Below are positions 56,849 through 64,000 of a stretch of DNA of 64,000 nt, in pieces. Location: the NCBI RefSeq assembly GCF_000740795.1, contig NZ_JGYG01000013.1, forward strand, positions 21,496 to 85,495, written 5' to 3'. Below the pieces are notes generated by a model. It made no database searches. It was not told the origin of the DNA and saw nothing but the letters and a program-made list of their open reading frames with translations. Both the position numbers and the translations under genes were made by a program. The stretch is from Haematobacter massiliensis (GTDB lineage: Bacteria; Pseudomonadota; Alphaproteobacteria; Rhodobacterales; Rhodobacteraceae). The stretch's first letter is position 1. Each line of letters begins with the position of its first letter.

Positions 56849-57373
56849 TCAGGCCTGGCCGCTCCGGACGAGCGCATCTTCCATCGCATCCGCCGTGCTG
56901 AAGCGGCCATAGGGACCGACGTCGATGTTGGAATGGAGAATGCGGGCCGGGTTGCCGGCCACGACGGAATTGGCGGGGATCGATTTCGTCACCACCGATC
57001 CGGCGCCCACCACGCAGTTGTCGCCGATCTCCACCCCCGGCATGATCATGCTCCGCCCGCCGATGAAGCAGTTCCGCCCGATGCGGGTATGCAGGTAAAG
57101 CCCCCGCGTCCGGTCATGGGTCAGGATACGGCTTTCGAAGGCGAGATAGGAATATTCCCCGACATGGACGCCGATCGGGAAAGTCCGGTCGAGCTTTGCG
57201 GAGAGCGACATCTGCACGGTCGGGTGAAGGTCCATGCCCCACATCCGCGCCAGCCAGGCGCGACGCAGGCCCACGAGAATATTGCGCAGGCCGGAAAGCT
57301 TGTTCAGGCCGCGCCGCCGCACCTTGGCAGGTTGGGAGGGCACATCGAGGATACTGGGGGTAATATCGGTCAT
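56849..57373 (-). CDS. WcaF-like hexapeptide acetyltransferase
   Basis: 174 residues from ATG 57373; ATG 57412 adds 13 residues. Left-handed beta-helix built of hexapeptide repeats ([25 protein letters not shown]..., [49 protein letters not shown]), typical of sugar O-acetyltransferases using acetyl-CoA. The helix is shorter than in serine or maltose acetyltransferases and close to colanic-acid WcaB/WcaF. Cytoplasmic. Divergent from the acyltransferase gene at 57718. Confidence 0.9.
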   Translation of the reverse strand: MTDITPSILDVPSQPAKVRRRGLNKLSGLRNILVGLRRAWLARMWGMDLHPTVQMSLSAKLDRTFPIGVHVGEYSYLAFESRILTHDRTRGLYLHTRIGRNCFIGGRSMIMPGVEIGDNCVVGAGSVVTKSIPANSVVAGNPARILHSNIDVGPYGRFSTADAMEDALVRSGQA

Positions 57374-57717
57374 CAGTGCAATCTCCGATAGCTTTAAGAG
57401 AGTGTTTTGCAACTATAGCGATTATTGCTATTCTTAGTACACCTTTCTGAATATGCAACAGGGTTGAGAGCGGTTGGACGGCACAACTCAAAGAATATTA
57501 ACCCGCCCTCTTTACCCGCAACCCGCAGGTCACTCCCGCATGCCCTCCCGGCCCGGCACGGCACCGTTTGTTATCTGCGCAAAGATTGTGATGCTGCAAT
57601 GCGGCGGAAAAGGTGATTGCGGATTGAGTGTCCGGCAAGATGCGTGGATACTCCTGCTCTCAAGGCATCGCGAAAGCGCGGCCCGCCCCTCGGGGCCAAG
57701 CCGGGAGCATTGGGAGC
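57374..57717. promoter_or_regulatory. Divergent promoter region between acetyl- and acyltransferase genes
   Basis: 344 bases, AT-rich in 57395-57440, with an ATAGC-GATTATT-GCTAT inverted repeat at 57415-57431. Likely holds both promoters; no gene seen. Confidence 0.4.
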
Positions 57718-58839
57718 ATGCAGCACATCACTCTCGCCGACGGGGCCCTGAGGGGTCGGAACAACAACTTCAACCTGATCCGCATGATCGCGGCCACGGC
57801 TGTCCTCGTCTCGCATGCCTGGCCGCTGAGCCTCGGGCCGCAGGCCGCGGCGCCGCTGGAACATGTTCTGGGGACGATATCGCTCGGCTCCATAGCCGTG
57901 GCGATCTTCTTCGGCCTGTCGGGCTATTTCATCACGGCGAGCTTTCAGAACAGCCGGGGCGACCGGATGGTGTTCATTCAGGCCCGGCTTCTGCGGCTGT
58001 TCCCGGCTCTCGCGGTGGTGGCGGTCTTGACCGTGATTGTCGCCGGGGTCGCGCTCACCACCGCTCCCGCGTCGCAGTACTGGCCCGCGGCGGTGAAATA
58101 CGTGCTGCGCACCCTGAGCCTCGCCCTGCCGATGCAGCCGCTGCCCGGCGTGTTCGAGGACAATCCCTTCGGGCCGGCGGTCAACGGCTCCCTCTGGACG
58201 CTGTTTTACGAATTCCTGTGCTACATGGGCGTTCTCGCCCTTGGCATCGTGGGGCTTTTGCGGCGCGACTTTCTGCTCCTGCTGGTCACGGGACTTTTCC
58301 TGATACACGCCTTTCCGCCGCCCGAATGGTATCACCCGCGGCTCATGCGGCTGGCGGAGCTCGGCTATCCCTTCGCCATCGGCATGGCCTTTCGCCTCTG
58401 GCAGAAGCAGATACCGCTGCACTGGCTGATCTGCGTGGCGGCTATCCTGCTTTCCGTGCTGGCCCGGTTCACCCCCTGGTTCAACGTCGTCTTCATTCCG
58501 GCGCTCATCTACTGCACCTTCTATATCGGCCACCTGAATCTCGGGCGGCTGCGGGAGTACAACCTGCTCGGGGACTATTCCTACGGCACATATATCTATG
58601 CCTTCCCCATCCAGCAGGTGGTGGCGCACTGGGGGGTCCGGGATCCCTTCGTCAACATCGCCATCGCTCTGCCGATCACGCTGGTCTGCGCCGTCCTGTC
58701 ATGGAAGTTCGTCGAGAAACCTGCGCTCGACCTACGCCGTTCGGCCCCGCCTCAACAGCCGAAACCGCAGCCGGACGCCCTCGGGGCGGCTGCCAGCACC
58801 CCGGCAAGTGTCCGCCGGGAACCACGTGCCCTGAAATAA
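57718..58839 (+). CDS. Acyltransferase family 3 membrane protein
   Basis: 373 residues. About ten helices; the N-terminal RNNNFNLIRMIAATAVLVSHAWPL has the conserved Arg and His of the acyltransferase_3 family, and VAIFFGLSGYFITASF is the second family motif. The C-terminal WKFVEKPALD is also characteristic. Such proteins O-acetylate or otherwise acylate glycans across the inner membrane. A roughly 40-residue Pro/Ala-rich tail follows. Upstream of the pyruvyltransferase gene on the same strand, 67 bases apart. Confidence 0.9.
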   Translation: MQHITLADGALRGRNNNFNLIRMIAATAVLVSHAWPLSLGPQAAAPLEHVLGTISLGSIAVAIFFGLSGYFITASFQNSRGDRMVFIQARLLRLFPALAVVAVLTVIVAGVALTTAPASQYWPAAVKYVLRTLSLALPMQPLPGVFEDNPFGPAVNGSLWTLFYEFLCYMGVLALGIVGLLRRDFLLLLVTGLFLIHAFPPPEWYHPRLMRLAELGYPFAIGMAFRLWQKQIPLHWLICVAAILLSVLARFTPWFNVVFIPALIYCTFYIGHLNLGRLREYNLLGDYSYGTYIYAFPIQQVVAHWGVRDPFVNIAIALPITLVCAVLSWKFVEKPALDLRRSAPPQQPKPQPDALGAAASTPASVRREPRALK

Positions 58840-58906
58840 CCGGCCCCTCTTCCCCCATAGCCCATAAAAACAAGGCTGCGTTCCCCCCGGCGCGGAAAGG
58901 ACAACA

Positions 58907-60085
58907 GTGAAGAAGAACATTACGGTTGGACTGATTTGGCATTCATCCAACTCCCCGAACCTCGGCGTCGGCGCACTGACCGTCTCGCAGATGCATATCG
59001 TCGACAGCCTGGCCCGCGACCTCGGCCTGTCGGTCCGCTACATCATCATGACCGCGAAGGACAATTTCCCGCATTACATCCAGGGCGACAATGTCGAGCT
59101 CTTCGGGATGCGGACCGTGGATCTCGTGCGGCCGGACCGCCTGCTCGCACGCGTGATGAAATGCGACTTCATCCTCGATATCGGGGCGGGCGACAGCTTC
59201 GCCGACATCTACGGCCCCGGCCGGATCCGGCGGATGCTGACCTCCAAATTCGTCATCCATGCGGCGCGCAAGCCCCTCGTGCTCAGCCCGCAGACCATGG
59301 GCCCGTTCGAACCGGGGCGCACGCGCGACTTCGCCATGGCCTCGGTCCGCCAGTCGCGCGCGGTCTTCACCCGCGACAAGCTCTCGACCGACTTCCTGCG
59401 CGAGGCGGGGTTCAAGGGCACGATCGGCGAGGCAACCGACGTCGCCATGCGCCTGCCCTATACCCGGCCCGAACGGGCGCCGGGCGGCAAGGTGAAGGTC
59501 GGGTTGAACGTCTCCGGCCTGCTCATGCGCGGCGGCTACACGGGCAAGAACATGTTCGGCCTGACGGTGGACTATCCCGCGCTCATCCGCAGCATCATCA
59601 CCGATTTCCAGGCCCGGCCGGAGGTGGAGTTGCATCTCGTGGCCCATGTCCTGCCGGGAGACCGCTCGGCCGAGGATGACGCCCATACGAACCGGGAAAT
59701 CGCCGCCGAATTTCCAGAGCTCATCCTGGCCCCGGAATTCCGCAGCCCCTCGGAGGCGAAAAGCTACATCTCCGGGCTCGATTTCTTCATGGGCGCCCGG
59801 ATGCATGCCACCATCGCCGCCTTCTCCAGCGGCGTGCCCGTGATCCCCATGGCCTACAGCCGGAAGTTCGCGGGCCTGTTCGGCACGCTGGGCTACGACC
59901 GGACGGTCGATCTCAAGGCGCTCGACAACGAAACCGTGCTGGCCCGGATCCGCGAGGGATATGAGGGCCGCGAGGCGCTTGCCGGCGAAGTGGCCGCGGC
60001 CTTCGGCAATGCCGATGCCCGCCTCAAGGTCTATGAGGCGACGCTGCGCGACCTGCTCACCGAGGCGAGCGCCAAACGTCGATGA
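58907..60085 (+). CDS. Polysaccharide pyruvyl transferase (WcaK/CsaB-like)
   Basis: 392 residues from GTG 58907 (GGAAAGG upstream). Full-length member: ITVGLIWHSSNSPNLGVGALTVSQ at the start, DFILDIGAGDSFADIYG near 85-100, LVLSPQTMGPF, TDVAMRLPY, and the C-terminal FFMGARMHATIAAFSSGVPVIPMAYSRKF. Transfers pyruvate from phosphoenolpyruvate to form a ketal on a sugar. Its stop overlaps the flippase start by four bases (ATGA), so it belongs to the same transcript. The FrhB-like gene upstream is a frequent partner. Confidence 0.92.
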   Translation: MKKNITVGLIWHSSNSPNLGVGALTVSQMHIVDSLARDLGLSVRYIIMTAKDNFPHYIQGDNVELFGMRTVDLVRPDRLLARVMKCDFILDIGAGDSFADIYGPGRIRRMLTSKFVIHAARKPLVLSPQTMGPFEPGRTRDFAMASVRQSRAVFTRDKLSTDFLREAGFKGTIGEATDVAMRLPYTRPERAPGGKVKVGLNVSGLLMRGGYTGKNMFGLTVDYPALIRSIITDFQARPEVELHLVAHVLPGDRSAEDDAHTNREIAAEFPELILAPEFRSPSEAKSYISGLDFFMGARMHATIAAFSSGVPVIPMAYSRKFAGLFGTLGYDRTVDLKALDNETVLARIREGYEGREALAGEVAAAFGNADARLKVYEATLRDLLTEASAKRR

Positions 60086-61515
60086 TCCGCTCCGCCATTG
60101 CCGTTCTGGGCAGCAACATGGGCATCGCCGTGCTCAAGTTCCTGCGTAACATCGCCCTTGCGCGGATGCTGACCGTCTCGGATTACGGGACGGCGAATAC
60201 CTTTGCGGTGATCTTCGCGCTCATCGAGATGATCGGCTATCTCGGTCTCGACCGGCTGCTCGTGCAGGACAAGAACGGCGACACGCCCCGGATGCAGGCG
60301 GTCCTCCAGGCCGTTCAGGTGGTCCGCGGCATCCTGCTGGCGCTGCTGCTGTTCCTCACCGCGCAGCCGCTTGCCGATCTGATGGGCGTGCCCGAGGTCG
60401 GCTGGGGCTTTCAGGTGATGGCGGTCATGCCGCTGATCCAGGGGTTCTGGCATCTCGACATGGCGCGCGCGGAGCGCTCCTACCGCTTCGGCCCCGTCAT
60501 CTGGGTGATGCTGGGGTCGGAACTGGGGGCGCTGCTGGCCATCTTCCCGATGTACTATCTGTTCGGGGATTATCGGATGGCCCTCTGGACGCTGGTGTTC
60601 CAGCAGGTGCTGCGCTGCGTCATCTCCCATGCGACGGCGACCCGACCCTACCGGCTGGCCTGGGACTGGGGCATTTTCCGCCGGGCCATGTCCTTCGGCT
60701 GGCCGCTGTTCCTTGCCGCGATGATGCTGTTCATCGTGTTCCAGGGCGACAGAGTCATCATCGCCAACCAGCTCGGCATCGAGGCGCTCGGCCAGTTCTC
60801 CGTCGTCTTCATGCTGACGCTGACGGCCAGCAACGTCCTGATGCAGAGCGTGCAGCGCCTGCTTCTGCCCCGGCTTTCCGCGGTGCAGGATCAGGAACAG
60901 GCCTTCATCCGCCTCGCCCATGTCACGACCGAGCTCGGCATGGCGATGGGTGTGCTGGTCGTGCTCGGCTTCTCGCTCTTCGGCAACGATCTGGTGCTGC
61001 TGCTGTTCGGGACGAAATATGCCGAGGCGCTGGACATCCTCGTCTGGCTGGCGCTGGTTCAGGGCATCCGGCTGGCCAAGACCGGCGTTTCCGTCGTCGC
61101 ATTGGCGCGGGGCGAGACCAAGAACATGTTCCTCGGCAACCTGCCAAGGGTGCTGATGTTTCCCTTCGTGTGGTATGCGCTCGACCATGGCTACGGGCTC
61201 GTCTTCGTGGTGGTCACGGCGGTGATCGGCGAACTGATGGGGCTGGCGCTTTCCCTGTGGATCCTGCGCAGCTGGCTGCGGGTGCCACTTCGCAAGCTGA
61301 CGGGGCCGTTCCTGTGGTGGGCGCTGGCCCTCGGGGCGCTGGCGCTCGACACCTGGCTGCTGCCGCCGGTGCCCGTGGTGTTCGGCAACTTCAACTGGGT
61401 GCAGATCCCGCTCGTCGCCCTGGTGGCGGCCTCCCTTCTGGGGATGGTCAGCCTCCGGGGATGGCTCCTCGGCCGATGGCAGCTGCAAAGGGGGCGCAGG
61501 CAAAGTCCCGCTTGA
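60082..61515 (+). CDS. Second polysaccharide flippase (Wzx/lipopolysaccharide exporter type)
   Basis: 477 residues with 12-14 helices; the start (AIAVLGSNMGIAVLKFLRNIALARMLTVSDYG) is the hallmark of Polysacc_synt/WzxC-type flippases. Moves the lipid-linked repeat unit to the periplasmic face. Larger than and distinct from the flippase at 18777, supporting a second polymer. Translationally coupled to the pyruvyltransferase, suggesting the pyruvylated unit is its cargo. Confidence 0.9.
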   Translation: MIRSAIAVLGSNMGIAVLKFLRNIALARMLTVSDYGTANTFAVIFALIEMIGYLGLDRLLVQDKNGDTPRMQAVLQAVQVVRGILLALLLFLTAQPLADLMGVPEVGWGFQVMAVMPLIQGFWHLDMARAERSYRFGPVIWVMLGSELGALLAIFPMYYLFGDYRMALWTLVFQQVLRCVISHATATRPYRLAWDWGIFRRAMSFGWPLFLAAMMLFIVFQGDRVIIANQLGIEALGQFSVVFMLTLTASNVLMQSVQRLLLPRLSAVQDQEQAFIRLAHVTTELGMAMGVLVVLGFSLFGNDLVLLLFGTKYAEALDILVWLALVQGIRLAKTGVSVVALARGETKNMFLGNLPRVLMFPFVWYALDHGYGLVFVVVTAVIGELMGLALSLWILRSWLRVPLRKLTGPFLWWALALGALALDTWLLPPVPVVFGNFNWVQIPLVALVAASLLGMVSLRGWLLGRWQLQRGRRQSPA

Positions 61516-61625
61516 ACCGGGGGGCGGGTGGGATTACGCTTTACCTTATTAGAGATTTAGTGAATTCTACCTGTGGTTGAAAATTATTAACCATTTTCGG
61601 CCGCCGCATTTCCTCAGGAGGTCAC

Positions 61626-62756
61626 ATGAGCTCTTCCCCCGGCCGGCTCTACTACCTCGACGCTTTGCGTGCCTTCGCGATGCTCTACGGCATTCTCGTC
61701 CATGTCACGACGCTCGACCGGCCCGAAGGGCTGCGCTGGATCGCGGTGACATCGGGATATTTCCGGATGAGCCTTTTCTTCCTGGTTTCAGGATTTTTCG
61801 CCGCAATGATGCTGCAGCGATATGCTGCGGGGGATTTCCTGCGGCGACGGTCGGTTGCTCTTCTGGTTCCTCTGGCAACGGGCCTCGTTTTGCTGAATCC
61901 GATCACCAACTGGCTCGTGGCCACCTATCACAATGGCCCGGTCCCGCTGTCCGCCATCCTGAACCCGGAAAGCGCGCGCCTGAAGGGGCCGGGCGTCTGG
62001 CACCTGCATCTGTGGTTCCTGCTCACCCTCTTCTTCTTCGTGGCGACGGCTCCCACGCTCATCGCCCTTGGCCAGCGTCTTTCGAAACCGGGGGGACGGA
62101 TCGCCGCGCGGCTCGCATCGCTGCCGCCGACGGCGGTCATCCTGCTGCTCGCCCTTGCCATCGCGGCCGCCAGCCTGACCCTCCGGGTCGGCTATCAGGT
62201 CGCCCTCGACCCGCTGCTCGAAGCAACGCCTCTCGCATGGATCGGCCCCACGACCATGTATTACTGGCCCTTCTACATAACGGGGATGATCCTTTTCGCC
62301 TATCCGGCGCTGTCGGACCGGTTCCAGTCGGTAAGCATTCCGGCCCTCGTGCTCGGCGTCCTGGTGGCGGTCGCGGGGGTGAAGATCGGCCTGCCCGGCG
62401 CCGCGGGCGATGTGGTTCGGATCGTGGCGAAGGCCTTCTGCACCGTGACCGCGGTGGCGCTCTTCATGGCCGTCTTCCGGCGGTTCCTGAATCGTCCCAC
62501 CTGGCTCTCCAAGGCGGCAGGATATGTCTATTCGGTCTATATCATGCACTTCCTGGTCATCTATGCGGTGGCCTTCGCGCTGCGCCCCCTCGGCCTCGGC
62601 CCCTATTCGACCTTCTTCGTCGTCGCGGCCATTACCTATGTGATCGTCTTCGCGCTGCACCGCCATGTCATCAAGCCGTCGCCGCTCCTTGAATTCCTGC
62701 TGAACGGCAAGCCGATGCGGCCCCGGACCACCGCCAGCCCCGCCCGGCAGAACTGA
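61626..62756 (+). CDS. Acyltransferase family 3, OpgC-like
   Basis: 376 residues with AGGAGG before the ATG. About ten helices; RLYYLDALRAFAMLYGILVHVTT carries the conserved Arg and His, and MSLFFLVSGFFAAMMLQRY plus HLWFLLTLFFFV match the OpgC/glucans-biosynthesis branch, whose members succinylate or acetylate periplasmic glucans. Here probably an acyl decoration of the EPS. A 110-base AT-rich gap after the flippase may hold its promoter. Confidence 0.87.
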   Translation: MSSSPGRLYYLDALRAFAMLYGILVHVTTLDRPEGLRWIAVTSGYFRMSLFFLVSGFFAAMMLQRYAAGDFLRRRSVALLVPLATGLVLLNPITNWLVATYHNGPVPLSAILNPESARLKGPGVWHLHLWFLLTLFFFVATAPTLIALGQRLSKPGGRIAARLASLPPTAVILLLALAIAAASLTLRVGYQVALDPLLEATPLAWIGPTTMYYWPFYITGMILFAYPALSDRFQSVSIPALVLGVLVAVAGVKIGLPGAAGDVVRIVAKAFCTVTAVALFMAVFRRFLNRPTWLSKAAGYVYSVYIMHFLVIYAVAFALRPLGLGPYSTFFVVAAITYVIVFALHRHVIKPSPLLEFLLNGKPMRPRTTASPARQN

Positions 62757-62804
62757 TCTCGTCCAAGATCGCTCCCGCCACAAAGGAGCCTCATTTCGGT
62801 CCCA

Positions 62805-62833
62805 GACTGTCTTCTTCAACGAAGGAGACAGTC
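62805..62833 (+). promoter_or_regulatory. Hairpin that buries the ribosome-binding site of the next gene
   Basis: GACTGTCTTCTTC (62805-62817), loop AAC, GAAGGAGACAGTC (62821-62833): 13 pairs with one G:U. The Shine-Dalgarno GAAGGAG (62821-62827) lies wholly in the 3' arm, and ATG 62835 follows the stem directly. No T-run, so it is not a terminator. Predicts translation kept low unless the stem is opened by a protein, small RNA, temperature or coupled translation. Confidence 0.7.
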
Positions 62834-62834
62834 C

Positions 62835-64000
62835 ATGGCCACGATCCATGTATCCGATACCGAGGGGCTTCTTGCCGCCCTGAAGTCGGCAGCGGGAGGC
62901 GACACCATCGTCCTTGCGGATGGCGATTACGGCGCGCTCAACCTGAAAGGCAGATACGGACCGAATGTCCTGCCCTATGACAGCCCCGTCACCATCACCT
63001 CCGCCACGCCGGGGGGCGCGCGTTTCGAGACGGTGACGATCCGGGACGCCCAGAACCTGACCTTCGATCAGGTGACGATGACGGGCGAATTCCGCGCCTC
63101 CTTCTCCAGCAACATCGCGGTGACGAACAGTGTGGGGCACGCGCTCTACTTCCGCGACGTGGCGGGCGCCACGATCACCGGCAACCATGTCTCGGAAGGC
63201 AAATACACCCTCAACCTCTTCTCCGTGTCGGACTTCACCATCACGGACAATGTCTTTGAACGCGCGGGCGCCGACCTGATCCAGATCAGCCGCAACAGCT
63301 ACAACGGCCTGATCGAGAACAACGTCCTGTGGGATACCGTGGCGGCCACGCCCGACATCCACCCCGACCTCATCCAGATCTACGGCTATGACGGCATGAC
63401 CCCGCATGACATCGTCATCCGGGGCAACTACCTTTACGACGATCCGGCGACCGGCCTGATCATCGCGCAGGGCATCTTCCTGTCCGGCCCGCAGGAGACC
63501 GGGTTCCGCAACATCCTGATCGAGGACAACCTCGTCTCCGTCCGCAGCCCGAACACGATCTATATCGACGGCGGGCAGGAGAACGTCTTCATTCTGAACA
63601 ACTCCCTCATCGCCGGGCCGGAGGTCTTCAAGGGCGGCGTGATCCGCCTGACCCTCAAGAATGGCTTCGACAATTCCGGTGTGACGGTGGAGGGCAACCT
63701 CGCCAGTTCCATCCTGGACGAAACCAAATCCTCCACCATCGGGGAGAACTATCTCTACAAGGGCTACAAGGCCGCCGCGGAGCTTTTTCAGGGGGCGGGC
63801 GGCGACTGGCGGGATTTCCTTCTGCGCGATCCCGACGGGCCCGCCGCCGGTTTCGGTGCGCTCGACAAGCTGGCAGAACTTCTGGCCGGGGAAGGGATCA
63901 CGTCCCCGCCCTGGGACCTTCCGGGGGACCTTCCGGGGGAGCTGCTGGCAGCCCTCCGGCTTGCCGGGCTGCGCGATCTCGATCTGTCGGGCAACCTCGT
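62835..64000 (+). CDS. Signal-less right-handed beta-helix protein, C-terminus beyond window
   Basis: 388 residues visible, continuing past the right edge. It starts ATIHVSDTEGLLAALKSAAGGDTIVLADGDYG, the first coil of a right-handed parallel beta-helix, with repeats such as ITGNHVSEGKYTLNLFSVSDFTITDNVFERAG and a polar cleft containing DIHPDLIQIYGYDG; this resembles mannuronan-epimerase/lyase-like and RTX-linked beta-helix proteins. There is no signal peptide. Near the edge, LAGLRDLDLSGNLV looks like a leucine-rich-type repeat or linker. Secretion by the PrsDE-like system is inferred and would require C-terminal RTX-type repeats outside the window. The catalytic activity is not established. 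Confidence 0.75.
   Translation, partial: MATIHVSDTEGLLAALKSAAGGDTIVLADGDYGALNLKGRYGPNVLPYDSPVTITSATPGGARFETVTIRDAQNLTFDQVTMTGEFRASFSSNIAVTNSVGHALYFRDVAGATITGNHVSEGKYTLNLFSVSDFTITDNVFERAGADLIQISRNSYNGLIENNVLWDTVAATPDIHPDLIQIYGYDGMTPHDIVIRGNYLYDDPATGLIIAQGIFLSGPQETGFRNILIEDNLVSVRSPNTIYIDGGQENVFILNNSLIAGPEVFKGGVIRLTLKNGFDNSGVTVEGNLASSILDETKSSTIGENYLYKGYKAAAELFQGAGGDWRDFLLRDPDGPAAGFGALDKLAELLAGEGITSPPWDLPGDLPGELLAALRLAGLRDLDLSGNL

Overview
The window is GC-rich DNA that reads as a chromosomal or large-plasmid segment of an alphaproteobacterium, most likely Rhodobacterales. That placement is inferred from an exosortase of the XrtD type (sortase domain fused to an EpsI domain) with a VPLPA-CTERM protein beside it, a pairing known mainly from that order, and from the general character of the housekeeping genes. 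No rRNA, tRNA or CRISPR array was seen.

Layout. 1-2.8 kb: an unrecognised protein running off the left edge and a decayed IS3-family insertion. 2.8-12.8 kb: ordinary genes (YbaY/META protein, small secreted protein, methyltransferase, an atypical Nramp-like transporter, a DUF1902 protein, a DUF937 protein, a ClC channel/antiporter, aquaporin Z), ending in a long AT-rich stretch. From 13.0 kb to the right edge nearly every gene belongs to extracellular polysaccharide synthesis, export, modification or surface-protein sorting.

The polysaccharide region holds two sets of most machinery. Set A (about 13-35 kb): glycosyltransferases, a pyruvyl-transferase-like protein, a Wzx flippase, GDP-fucose synthesis (gmd, fcl), an EpsG-type polymerase, a WecA-type initiating transferase, a one-piece Wzc kinase, its low-molecular-weight phosphatase, a lipoprotein Wza and GalE. 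Set B (about 36.9-50.5 kb and 54-62.8 kb): exosortase XrtD, an outer-membrane barrel, a second export protein, a TPR lipoprotein, a WcaJ-type initiating transferase, an AAA ATPase, a split chain-length protein and kinase, a ligase/polymerase, a second Wzx, an FrhB-like protein with a pyruvyltransferase, and several acetyl/acyltransferases. Set B resembles the EPS clusters that accompany PEP-CTERM exosortases, here paired with a VPLPA-CTERM system. A type I secretion pair (50.7-53.8 kb) and a signal-less beta-helix protein at the right edge probably form a secreted polysaccharide-modifying pair.

Most notable: a phage-tailspike-like beta-helix protein embedded among glycosyltransferases (15.3-17.6 kb); a rhomboid protease directly downstream of the VPLPA-CTERM protein; a 13-bp hairpin that buries the ribosome-binding site of the right-edge secreted protein; and the duplication of the whole assembly apparatus with two alternative phosphorylation circuits.
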